From positions 1 to 5,752 of the forward strand of contig JBKJTP010000186.1 of the NCBI GenBank assembly GCA_046590195.1: DNA of 5,752 nt, given 5' to 3'. The number at the start of each line of letters is the position of its first letter. Position 1 is the first letter of the stretch. Origin of the DNA: JBKJTP01 sp046590195. GTDB taxonomy: Bacteria; Bacteroidota; Ignavibacteria; Palsa-1295. Under the pieces are notes generated by a model. It had not been told where the DNA came from, searched no databases, and was given only the letters and a program-made list of their open reading frames with translations. The position numbers and the translations under genes were made by a program. Below, piece after piece: positions 1 through 5,612 of this stretch.

Positions 1-769
1 TCAAGCCGAGCGTGAAGAGCTCCATCAACTCACGCGCATAATTCTCGTTGACCTGATTGCCGACGTTCTTGCCAGCAGGATTCTTGCCGTAGTAGCTCTG
101 ATTACCATTGAGATAAATGAGCATCGCAGGACCAACCGTAATATCATGCGTCAGCTGCTTGATGTTGCCAAGTGAATCGCGGCGCAACGTATCGAGATAC
201 GTGTAGAGCAATCCCGCGAATTGCACGGTCTCACCGGAGACGACAAAATGATTGTGCCACATCAGCGTCATCTTCTCGCGGATGGAGAGCCGCTCCTTGA
301 GCATCAACTCAAACCACCAATTGCGAACCTGGCCAAGCCGAGAGCGCTCTCGGCGATTTCTATTAATGTTATCGATCTGCGGATCGGTACGCTTGTACAG
401 CAGCAGTTCATCGACATACGTCGCAGGCTTTGGTGGAAGCGGCTGCATCGGATCGATCAGCTTATCGACCAGCGCGGCCATGGATCCCATCGCCTTCGCC
501 TCGAGAAATTGATCGTACGGGACACCGAACATCGCGCGGCGAAGTGCATGGCGCACCTGCCTGTCGGTCCATGCACCAGCAAACGGCGTAAGATCGTTGC
601 TCTTTGTTTCGAGCGGTTTGGGGTTAACATCCAGCATCCTCGCTGCTCGGGCTGTGCTCGGCGTGCCGCCGTGTGCGAGTTTGGCCTCGACAAAGTCGGG
701 GAGGGTTATGTCTGAAAGCCCGAGCGCGCCTAATGCGCCGCCCGCGGTCAAAAATGCTCTACGCTCCAT
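1..769 (-). CDS. DUF1800 family protein, N-terminal 256 residues (runs off left edge)
   Basis: Reading the minus strand from ATG at 769 gives an open frame without stop to base 1, so the C-terminal part lies outside the window. Motifs characteristic of DUF1800 (PF08811) are visible: RRAMFGV at residues 77-83, MWHNHF at 170-175, PAMLIYLNGNQS at 214-225 and NENYARELMELFTLG at 241-255. The N-terminus (ERRAFLTAGGALGALGL) has the twin arginine and small hydrophobic stretch of a Tat signal, so export is likely. An in-frame TGA two codons upstream (773-775) makes 769 the earliest possible ATG. No Shine-Dalgarno sequence precedes it. The function of DUF1800 is unknown; the gene is often followed by a DUF1501 gene, which would lie to the left of this window. 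Family assignment is firm, while Tat export is inferred from the leader alone. Confidence 0.93.
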   Translation of the reverse strand, partial: MERRAFLTAGGALGALGLSDITLPDFVEAKLAHGGTPSTARAARMLDVNPKPLETKSNDLTPFAGAWTDRQVRHALRRAMFGVPYDQFLEAKAMGSMAALVDKLIDPMQPLPPKPATYVDELLLYKRTDPQIDNINRNRRERSRLGQVRNWWFELMLKERLSIREKMTLMWHNHFVVSGETVQFAGLLYTYLDTLRRDSLGNIKQLTHDITVGPAMLIYLNGNQSYYGKNPAGKNVGNQVNENYARELMELFTLGL

Positions 770-779
770 AGGTCAAGCG

Positions 780-808
780 AGTAAAGTGTACACTAAGACA
801 AAAGTCAA
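780..808 (-). promoter_or_regulatory. Putative promoter of the DUF1800 gene
   Basis: On the minus strand TTGACT (808-803) is followed after exactly 17 bases by TTTACT (785-780), giving 5/6 and 4/6 matches to the sigma-70 consensus. The start of transcription would fall only a few bases before the ATG at 769, so the mRNA would be nearly leaderless, in keeping with the missing Shine-Dalgarno sequence. A Bacteroidota-type reading (TTTG, then TAcacTTTA) also exists in the same stretch but has imperfect spacing. This is a sequence match only. Confidence 0.35.
785..794. promoter_or_regulatory. 10-bp perfect palindrome AGTGTACACT in the promoter spacer
   Basis: AGTGTACACT is a perfect 10-bp palindrome between the putative -35 and -10 boxes of the DUF1800 promoter, touching the -10 box by one base. 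The position is what one would expect of a repressor operator. A palindrome of this length can occur by chance, and no second copy was seen in the window. Confidence 0.3.
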
Positions 809-947
809 CAAACCGGGCTCATTGGATCATAAAGAAGGAGAGTAGCCCGCTAAAAGTTGGTAGCTTCAGGGAGAAATAGGTTTAATGGCTTTTGATAGTT
901 TTCTTTGGGGTGGTTTCTCTGAACCATAAGGTTTAGCAATGCCTTTT

Positions 948-970
948 ATTAGCTGCCTCATTTAGCTAAT
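948..970 (+). promoter_or_regulatory. Leader inverted repeat upstream of the 99-aa protein
   Basis: ATTAGCT (948-954) and AGCTAAT (964-970) are perfect inverted repeats with a 9-base loop. They end 7 bases before the Shine-Dalgarno sequence of the gene at 991. The hairpin could modulate translation or mRNA stability, or the DNA could be a protein site; the short AT-rich stem makes either only a suggestion. Confidence 0.35.
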
Positions 971-977
971 CAACGAG

Positions 978-986
978 AAAGGAGAA
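978..986 (+). promoter_or_regulatory. Strong Shine-Dalgarno sequence AAAGGAGAA
   Basis: AAAGGAGAA ends 4 bases before the ATG at 991, with the GGAG core 6 bases from it. It fixes the start of the 99-aa gene. It stands out because no other gene in this window has a comparable site. Confidence 0.8.
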
Positions 987-990
987 ATCT

Positions 991-1290
991 ATGAAGACTC
1001 GTGATGTCGCTATTATTAGGCGGTATCAGACGGTAGATGTCTATGGTTATGAGATCATGGACGAGAATCTAGTACGGCATGTTGTCGAAGTGCAATCTGC
1101 GGTTCTTGATGTCGAACCAACAGAGTTCGCAAGAGGGACCGACCAGCAACACCTGGACATTATTGCCTGCGGAGCCGTTCTGACAAACCTTACACCCGGA
1201 GCAACCTACCATCGCGTGGACCGCGAAATGGTCGATCGGGCATACAGGGCCGCCGTCAAGATCCAGTCGCTCGAACGGTTAACCGCGTGA
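991..1290 (+). CDS. Hypothetical 99-aa protein
   Basis: I do not recognise this protein. It starts at ATG 991, supported by the AAAGGAGAA ribosome binding site, and ends with TGA at 1288-1290. It is a small soluble protein without signal peptide or membrane segment. The N-terminal half looks beta-rich (DVAIIRRYQTVDVYGYEI, then LVRHVVEVQSAVLDVEP). The C-terminal third looks helical (VDRAYRAAVKIQSLERL, residues 81-97). It has one cysteine (C60) in IIACGAVLTNL. It stands alone: an AT-rich leader with a hairpin lies before it and an intrinsic terminator 72 bases after it, so it is probably a single-gene transcript. The coding case rests on the ribosome binding site, the clean frame and the terminator rather than on homology. 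Confidence 0.75.
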   Translation: MKTRDVAIIRRYQTVDVYGYEIMDENLVRHVVEVQSAVLDVEPTEFARGTDQQHLDIIACGAVLTNLTPGATYHRVDREMVDRAYRAAVKIQSLERLTA

Positions 1291-1361
1291 GATAACCGAG
1301 CCGCTCATTCCAAGAGCCGCCGGACATGCGTGATCATTCGAACTACGTGGCTCAATAGCAG

Positions 1362-1393
1362 AACCGCTCTCTTGTCGAGAGCGGTTTTTTTTT
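1362..1393 (+). terminator. Strong intrinsic terminator after the 99-aa protein gene
   Basis: A perfect 10-bp stem, AACCGCTCTC (1362-1371) and GAGAGCGGTT (1377-1386), closes a TTGTC loop and runs into nine consecutive T (1385-1393). This is a textbook rho-independent terminator for plus-strand transcription. It separates the 99-aa gene from the four-gene operon downstream. Confidence 0.93.
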
Positions 1394-1566
1394 GACATTT
1401 TGGCCATCCATTGGCAACTCTGCAGCATAACTGCCTTTCAGGAAGCTATTCTGGAACAGTGTTTGTGGAGTTGCTCCGAATAACTCGGCGGGCCAGATTT
1501 TCGTCCGAATGCCCATCAGGATCGCTCCGCCCGCGATGCCCGCAAGGCTTCACCGAACACGGAAAA

Positions 1567-1944
1567 GTGAGTAACGAAGGACTTTCAGATAACGTCAAGC
1601 AATTCATTGCAGACTGTATTTCCTCAGTTGAGCAACTGGAGGTATTGCTGCATCTCTATGCTACTGCTCCGCGCCCATGGTCCGCTGAGGCCATCGCCAA
1701 GGATCTTTACGTCGCCCCCGAATCTGTCCAGCGTCGATTGATAGAATTCCACGAAAAGGGATTACTCGAGAAGCGTGAGGGAGATCTCTATACGTTCAAA
1801 CCGATAAGGCCGGAATCGGATCGCACGGTCCATGAGGTTTCGTTAGCGTATAAAGAGCGCCGCGTTGCTGTCATCAATCAGATATTCTCGAATCCGCAGG
1901 ATCACCTCCGTAGTTTCTCTGACGCCTTCAAATTCAAGAAGTAA
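1567..1944 (+). CDS. Winged-helix-like protein, first gene of the membrane operon
   Basis: This 125-residue protein looks like a winged helix-turn-helix. A helix spans VEQLEVLLHLYATA (21-34), a second WSAEAIAKDLY (38-48), and a recognition-like helix PESVQRRLIEFHEKGLL (51-67), followed by a turn and strand, KREGDLYTFKP (69-79). The C-terminus is polar and helical. From family knowledge, similar proteins precede DUF5985 genes in other genomes; a role as their regulator is inferred. The start is GTG at 1567, because homology-like sequence begins there (SNEGLSDNVKQFIADC). The frame stays open back to TTG at 1411, but that 52-codon stretch has unstructured, arginine- and serine-rich composition and starts just after the upstream terminator, so it is probably the promoter and leader. 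Its TAA overlaps the next ATG (TAATG), suggesting translational coupling. Confidence 0.8.
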   Translation: MSNEGLSDNVKQFIADCISSVEQLEVLLHLYATAPRPWSAEAIAKDLYVAPESVQRRLIEFHEKGLLEKREGDLYTFKPIRPESDRTVHEVSLAYKERRVAVINQIFSNPQDHLRSFSDAFKFKK

Positions 1945-2201
1945 TGCACATCATCGTTTATCTACTGTGTGCGATCACCAGTGCAACATGCGCGCTCTTG
2001 CTATTGCGAGGCTACAAGCAGAGCGGCGTAAGGTTACTGCTATGGAGCGGCTTGTGCTTTGTCGGATTCGCGCTGAATAATTTTCTGTTGGTCGTAGATG
2101 TGCAGATCGGGCAGTCGGCCGATCTTTCGATCGTTCGGGCGATGCCTTCATTGATCGGTATCTGCCTGCTGCTGTATGGATTCATCTGGGACGCCAAGTA
2201 A
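1944..2201 (+). CDS. DUF5985-like small membrane protein (first of pair)
   Basis: An 85-residue integral membrane protein with three predicted segments: about 2-21 (HIIVYLLCAITSATCALLLL), 31-52 and 62-82. The short cytosol-like loop RGYKQSGVR and the stretch LLLWSGLCFVGFALNNFLLVVD match what I recall of DUF5985 proteins, including the WSGLCF and ALNN motifs and the end YGFIWDAK. The ATG overlaps the stop of the winged-helix gene by one base, so translation is probably coupled. Function is unknown. The membrane topology is read from hydrophobicity by eye, and the family name is from memory of the motif pattern. Confidence 0.85.
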   Translation: MHIIVYLLCAITSATCALLLLRGYKQSGVRLLLWSGLCFVGFALNNFLLVVDVQIGQSADLSIVRAMPSLIGICLLLYGFIWDAK

Positions 2202-2216
2202 ACTACACGAGACACG

Positions 2217-2495
2217 ATGGGTGATACCACAATCAACGAACTGATCTCGGGCGCGCTCGTAATGGGCTATTTTGTAGCCACGATCTTTTTCCTCAAGTTC
2301 TATAAATCGACGCGAGACCGGCTCTTCATGCACTTCGCGGCCGCGTTTGGTATATTGAGCTTCCAGCGCGTCGCGCTTGCGCTTACCACGAAGACCATAG
2401 AAGACACTGTTCTCATTTATGTGATCCGCCTGATCGCCTTTCTCATCATCCTCTATGCTATCATCGATAAGAACATGCAAGCAAAGAGAGGCTAG
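2217..2495 (+). CDS. DUF5985-like small membrane protein (second of pair)
   Basis: A 92-residue protein with three predicted membrane segments, about 6-28, 37-57 and 64-84. It shares the plan of the preceding gene product: a first helix, a basic loop (KFYKSTRDRLF, 27-37), a helix with FAAAFGILSFQRVALAL, and a last helix, YVIRLIAFLIILYAIIDKN. The two are related in architecture but clearly different in sequence, so they may form a hetero-oligomer; that is inference. The ATG is 15 bases after the previous stop, with no strong ribosome binding site (only GAGACACG). The start is supported by the match of its N-terminus to the family pattern. Function is unknown. Confidence 0.85.
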   Translation: MGDTTINELISGALVMGYFVATIFFLKFYKSTRDRLFMHFAAAFGILSFQRVALALTTKTIEDTVLIYVIRLIAFLIILYAIIDKNMQAKRG

Positions 2496-2519
2496 CACGC
2501 TTCACCGTGTACGCTTTGC

Positions 2520-3740
2520 ATGACAAGTTCCAGCGGCCTTGAACGCACCGGCTCTCTTGAGGACGTCCCACGGCTGACCGTTGACGACCGAGACGAGACC
2601 CCAAGCATCGACCGTCACGATCCCCACGACGCTGCAAAACGGGAGATCATAGAGGCAGCACATCCGACATCCGGATTCTTCCTGATGAATCTCTTCGCGG
2701 CTGTTGTGGCAAGCTATGGCTTGCTAGCCAATAGCGCGGCAGTGGTCATCGGCGCGATGGTGATCGCCGTACTGCTTGGGCCGATCGCCGGCATCGGACT
2801 GGCGCTGGTCATCAGCGATAAAAAGCTGTTCTTTCGCGCGCTTTGGGCTGTCGGCCTCGGCATGCTCGAAGTGCTTGCTATCTCTTTCCTGGTTGGCTCG
2901 ATCCATTCACTTCCCGCCGTAACAAGTGAGCTTCTCGCTCGCACGCAACCGAACCTGTTCGATCTGATGATCGCACTTGCCGGAGGTGCTGCTGGCGCTT
3001 ACGCAGTTGCGCGGCGCGTTCCTGGCGGTACAATGATCGGTGTCGCGATCGCGACGGCACTTGTGCCTCCGCTCTGTACTGTCGGCATCACGGCGGCGTA
3101 TGGCGAGTGGGAGCTTGCTAGCGGCGCGTTTATTCTCTTCTTCAGCAATTTTGTTGCTATTCAGTGCGCGTATTCGATCGTGCTCTTTATGCTGCGCTTC
3201 CGGCCAGCAGAGCACCACAAGTATGGCATCAAGGCGCTTGCGAAGAATGTGTTGCCTAGTCTTGCGATCTTCCTTGGCTTGGCGGTCTTCCTTGCCGCAC
3301 AGCTTGATAGCGCATTAAGCCAGCGTAAACTTCGTGGACAGATCACGACATCACTGCGAGAAGGGATCGCACCATTGCCAGGTGCCTATCTGCAGGAGAT
3401 GCAATTTTCTCCTGGTGATACGATCGCTATCATCGCTGCGATCAACACGCCAGACCCGATCACGCCAGAGACCGTTGCATCTCTCGAGCAAATGCTGGTT
3501 CGGAAGATCAGTCGCCCATTACAGCTCAGTGTCAGGTCGATATTGGTAAAAGTGGCTAATCGCGAGCGATACCTCTTCGAAGAGCAAGAGCTCGAAGAGC
3601 TATCGAATATCCCACAACCAACCGCTGCGGCGCTCTCGCCTGAGCAACTTGATAGCATTGTGGTTGATGATCAATTCAGAGTGCTCGATTCGAACTTCTC
3701 TCAAGACTCACTTGTACAGCGCGATAGCTTAGGTCGATAG
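2520..3740 (+). CDS. DUF389 / TIGR00341-type multipass membrane protein
   Basis: This 406-residue protein has a polar, acidic N-terminus (1-47), then the DUF389 core (about 48-230). Family-like motifs are NSAAVVIGAMVIAVLLGPIAGIGLAL (71-96), ARTQPNLFDLMIALAGGAAGAYA (140-162) and GVAIATALVPPLCTVGI (174-190). Six membrane segments lie in the core near 52-70, 74-97, 105-127, 146-164, 171-193 and 197-226. A seventh (about 243-261) precedes a soluble C-terminal domain of about 145 residues rich in charged and helical sequence (YLFEEQELEEL). The molecular function of DUF389 is not established. The ATG is 24 bases after the second DUF5985-like gene, so it is probably the last gene of the operon. No Shine-Dalgarno sequence is evident. 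It ends 6 bases from the convergent gene on the other strand, and no terminator was seen. Confidence 0.92.
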   Translation: MTSSSGLERTGSLEDVPRLTVDDRDETPSIDRHDPHDAAKREIIEAAHPTSGFFLMNLFAAVVASYGLLANSAAVVIGAMVIAVLLGPIAGIGLALVISDKKLFFRALWAVGLGMLEVLAISFLVGSIHSLPAVTSELLARTQPNLFDLMIALAGGAAGAYAVARRVPGGTMIGVAIATALVPPLCTVGITAAYGEWELASGAFILFFSNFVAIQCAYSIVLFMLRFRPAEHHKYGIKALAKNVLPSLAIFLGLAVFLAAQLDSALSQRKLRGQITTSLREGIAPLPGAYLQEMQFSPGDTIAIIAAINTPDPITPETVASLEQMLVRKISRPLQLSVRSILVKVANRERYLFEEQELEELSNIPQPTAAALSPEQLDSIVVDDQFRVLDSNFSQDSLVQRDSLGR

Positions 3741-3746
3741 CTGCTT

Positions 3747-4400
3747 CTATTGCTGCGCCCGATTCAGCGCGCGCACGATGCGCGTGGCTAGATCACGCAG
3801 CGCGATCTCCGCGCCAAGCTTTGCGATCCCTGAACGAGAGGACCCGATGCCATGCGCGTAATAGCTGCCGGAGCCATTAAGGTCGAGGCTATCCAGGATA
3901 CCCTTGAATCCAGAGATGCGCATGAGCTTCAGCGAGACGCCAGCATAAGCAGTGTAAGAAGGAAACAATGTACCCTCTCTATATAGCGAACTCCGTACGT
4001 TGATATGCTTCGGCCAGAAGAATGCATCGAGCTTCCGTCGTTGAATGCCGCGGAGATCGAGCATCGTATCGAGCACAACCACTTCTGCTGAAGCCGCTTC
4101 GAGCGCGTTCAGGATCGTACCGCGCGTTGCTTCATCGACTATGATCTCAAGCTTCCCGACTCTGAGCGGATCGCCATCGATCGATGTCAGTAGCTTGCTT
4201 GGCGCCGTTGTTGGCGGGAAGTACACACCAATACGCTTGTAACTTGGCGATGTGTTGCTTGGCTTTGGCCCTTGCGCAGAGAGTTGCACGAGGCGATTGC
4301 ATGACGCGCACAGAAGCACCATCGCGAGGAGTGCGAGTGGGAGAATTCTGATTTCTGAATTATGAATTCTGAATTGAAAGATGGTGAGAAGGATGCTCAA
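3747..4400 (-). CDS. Putative outer-membrane-type lipoprotein, start uncertain
   Basis: I do not recognise the family. The frame codes a hydrophobic leader (ILPLALLAMVLLCAS) followed by a cysteine, C34 from this start. The box reads CAS-C, with cysteine at -3, which is unusual for a lipobox, so lipidation is likely but not sure. The mature part is about 183 residues, with YKRIGVYFPP near its start, VSLKLMRISG in the middle, and a final helix, EIALRDLATRIVRALNRA. The last resembles the ends of small peripheral outer-membrane lipoproteins. The start is unclear: TTG at 4400 is chosen, TTG at 4430 lies inside the upstream terminator, and ATG at 4322 would leave too short a leader. The 7-bp repeat array (4341-4375) is read through as FRIHNSEIRI just before the hydrophobic core. 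None of the candidate starts has a ribosome binding site. Confidence 0.7.
   Translation of the reverse strand: MSILLTIFQFRIHNSEIRILPLALLAMVLLCASCNRLVQLSAQGPKPSNTSPSYKRIGVYFPPTTAPSKLLTSIDGDPLRVGKLEIIVDEATRGTILNALEAASAEVVVLDTMLDLRGIQRRKLDAFFWPKHINVRSSLYREGTLFPSYTAYAGVSLKLMRISGFKGILDSLDLNGSGSYYAHGIGSSRSGIAKLGAEIALRDLATRIVRALNRAQQ
4341..4375 (-). repeat. 7-bp tandem repeat array, minus orientation (AATTCAG type)
   Basis: On the plus strand five in-phase heptamers run GAGAATT, CTGATTT, CTGAATT, ATGAATT, CTGAATT. On the minus strand the unit is AATTCAG. The array lies inside the open frame of the putative lipoprotein, exactly where its start and n-region should be. Because 7 is not a multiple of 3, each unit shifts reading phase. 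It is the inverted counterpart of the array at 4442-4519. Confidence 0.85.
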
Positions 4401-4435
4401 AAATGAAAGAGGATTGGCCTGACAGACCAACCCTC
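4399..4435 (-). terminator. Intrinsic terminator of the cytochrome c gene
   Basis: On the minus strand an 11-bp stem runs from GAGGGTTGGTC (4435-4425) to GGCCAATCCTC (4419-4409) around a 5-base loop, TGTCA. It is followed by TTTCATTTTT (4408-4399). Two positions are G-U pairs on minus-strand RNA but A-C mismatches on plus-strand RNA, so the fold favours the minus transcript. It lies about 76 bases after the cytochrome stop and ends at the first plausible lipoprotein start, suggesting the two genes are separate transcripts. Confidence 0.7.
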
Positions 4436-4441
4436 AGCAGA

Positions 4442-4519
4442 AACTCATAATTCAATTCCCCAAAATTCAGAACTCAGAATTCAGAACTCAGAATTCAGAA
4501 CTCAGAATTCTCAATTCTT
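4442..4519 (+). repeat. 7-bp tandem repeat array, plus orientation (AATTCAG/AACTCAG)
   Basis: Two outer heptamers (AACTCAT, AATTCAA) and an 8-base interruption are followed by eight in-phase heptamers from 4464 to 4519. Six of these are three perfect copies of the 14-mer AATTCAGAACTCAG, and the last two are AATTCTC and AATTCTT. The final 9 bases overlap the cytochrome gene and supply its last codons, K-N-stop. Short tandem heptamer repeats of this kind are known from cyanobacteria and other phyla. The array is inverted relative to the one at 4341-4375. Confidence 0.9.
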
Positions 4520-5476
4520 TGAAGCCTGCTCGCTCTCGGCCACAACGCGTGGCGTCTCGTTCGGTTTGGTCGAAAGGAGGTAGAGGAACAACGCCTGCAT
4601 CTCATCGTAGCTCAGCTCATTGAAGCGCGGCATCGGCGGACGCATCAGCTTATTATCCGGCTTGAAGCCATCACGCATTGCACGTACGAACTGCAACTCC
4701 GACCACTTTCCGATCCCATGCGCCTTGCTGCTTGAGATGTTAGGCGTCATGATGATATTCTTCCCATCCGACATCTCCGAACCGCCAGAGAGGAAATTCT
4801 CGGTCTTCTCGATATCAAAGAACTCTGGCTTCTCCGTGTTCGAGTGACAATTGACGCAGCCGAGATTCGCCATGAGATAGCGGCCATAAGCAAGCTTGTT
4901 GCTCGTATCGGGGTGCGCGATCGCACCCTTCGGCATTGGTGCTGGCTCAAAAGCCACTGCGTAGAGCACTTTGCCCATTAGTGCCGGCACCATTGCCGTG
5001 TCAGCCTTCGCATTTGCGCGCACATACTCATGGTCCGATCGAAGATATGCGATGACAGAATAGAGATCTTCATCCGACAATGCAGGGCGCGTCATGAACG
5101 GCAGCAGCAATCTGCCCGATGGATGGATACCGGTGCGGAAAAGGCGCACGAGATCGCCATCGCTCCATTTGCCGAGTCCATGCGTCGGATCGTTCGTGAT
5201 ATTCAGCGACCAGATGTCGCCGAACATCGCCGGGAATTCGCTCATCTTGCGGCCGGTGAGCTGATTCGTTGCGGGATCCATGTGGCAATCGGCACACGTC
5301 ATCGCAACGAGTTTGCGTCCGCGCTCAATGCGCGCAGGCGTTGCTTCGACCGCCACATCGACCTTTGCGACCTCGTAATGAGGGATCTCTTTAAAGCTGA
5401 AATACGCGGCGAGTCCGCCGAGCAGCACAAGGATAACACCGAGCACAATGCCAGTCCAGCGTAGAGCTTTCTTCAT
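4511..5476 (-). CDS. Membrane-anchored dihaem cytochrome c
   Basis: The 321-residue protein carries one uncleaved-looking membrane anchor (WTGIVLGVILVLLGGLAAYF, about 7-26) and two class I cytochrome c domains. Haem sites are CADCH (61-65) and CVNCH (207-211). Likely distal methionine ligands are M128 in LLPFMTRPALSDEDL and M282 in RPPMPRFNELSYDEM. Both domains carry the paired motif NI(T/S)..., HG(L/I)GKWS, as in cytochrome subunits of the alcohol dehydrogenase type. The protein should face the periplasm and pass electrons; its partner is not in the window. The start is ATG 5476 (MKKALRWTG), because it gives a normal anchor. The frame extends to 5566, but that part overlaps the promoter at 5524-5555. 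There is no clear ribosome binding site. The last codons come from the 7-bp repeat array. Confidence 0.93.
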   Translation of the reverse strand: MKKALRWTGIVLGVILVLLGGLAAYFSFKEIPHYEVAKVDVAVEATPARIERGRKLVAMTCADCHMDPATNQLTGRKMSEFPAMFGDIWSLNITNDPTHGLGKWSDGDLVRLFRTGIHPSGRLLLPFMTRPALSDEDLYSVIAYLRSDHEYVRANAKADTAMVPALMGKVLYAVAFEPAPMPKGAIAHPDTSNKLAYGRYLMANLGCVNCHSNTEKPEFFDIEKTENFLSGGSEMSDGKNIIMTPNISSSKAHGIGKWSELQFVRAMRDGFKPDNKLMRPPMPRFNELSYDEMQALFLYLLSTKPNETPRVVAESEQASKN

Positions 5477-5523
5477 AGACGTTGAGCGTAAGATTAGGTG
5501 GGTAAGACAACAACTAAGACAGG

Positions 5524-5555
5524 CAAAGATAAGGAAATTTTCGGGTAAAAGCAAA
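5524..5555 (-). promoter_or_regulatory. Bacteroidota-type promoter of the cytochrome gene
   Basis: On the minus strand TTTG (5555-5552) is followed after 20 bases by TATCTTTG (5531-5524). This matches the Bacteroidota consensus TTTG - N19-21 - TAnnTTTG exactly. Transcription would start near 5518, leaving a leader of about 40 bases before the ATG at 5476. This also argues against the longer open frame starting at 5566. Confidence 0.65.
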
Positions 5556-5556
5556 T

Positions 5557-5572
5557 ACAGAGTCAACTCTGT
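5557..5572. promoter_or_regulatory. Operator-like dyad next to the cytochrome promoter
   Basis: ACAGAGT and ACTCTGT form a perfect 7-bp inverted repeat with a 2-base spacer. It begins one base upstream of the -33 element of the cytochrome promoter, a position suited to an activator or a repressor. The protein that binds is unknown. Confidence 0.4.
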
Positions 5573-5575
5573 CGA

Positions 5576-5606
5576 TCAGGACATAATGTGGATAATTATG
5601 CCCTGA
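5576..5606. promoter_or_regulatory. Long inverted repeat between the divergent promoters
   Basis: TCAGGACATAAT (5576-5587) and ATTATGCCCTGA (5595-5606) pair at 11 of 12 positions around a 7-base spacer. The dyad fills the space between the leftward and rightward -33 elements, as expected of a shared operator. It could instead form an RNA hairpin, but no transcript is predicted to cross it from either promoter. Confidence 0.45.
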
Positions 5607-5612
5607 AAAGTA

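Larger units (their letters stand above)
770..990. other. Divergent intergenic region between DUF1800 and the 99-aa protein gene
   Basis: This 221-bp stretch is visibly more AT-rich than the flanking genes and holds no convincing gene. It contains the putative DUF1800 promoter (780-808), GAGAAA (871-876) that is complementary to TTTCTC (914-919), a GGTT/AACC/GGTT series (912-932) allowing alternative short stems, and a leader hairpin at 948-970. A rightward promoter must lie here, but only a weak Bacteroidota-like match was found (TTG at 857-859, 17 bases, TAGGTTTA at 877-884). Confidence 0.5.

Noticed and set aside
221..845. Plus-strand open frames (164, 86 and 82 residues) and a 78-residue minus-strand frame
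   Set aside because: They are shadows of the DUF1800 gene, which shows family motifs throughout in its own frame on the minus strand.
2148..2498. A 116-residue minus-strand open frame opposite the DUF5985-like gene
   Set aside because: The plus-strand frame fits a membrane protein family and operon spacing; the minus frame is highly charged with no recognisable pattern.
3770..3784. GC-rich hairpin CGCGCA/TGCGCG just after the DUF389 gene
   Set aside because: It has no T-tract and lies in the coding part of the convergent gene, so it is not supported as a terminator.
4341..4519. CRISPR array
   Set aside because: The repeats are directly tandem 7-mers without spacers.
5030..5464. A 144-residue plus-strand open frame
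   Set aside because: It is antisense to the cytochrome gene, whose frame contains both haem motifs; its composition is rich in R, H and A, as expected of a reverse-frame shadow.
5477..5566. 30-residue N-terminal extension of the cytochrome
   Set aside because: It overlaps the promoter match at 5524-5555 and would put a second odd hydrophobic stretch before a normal membrane anchor.
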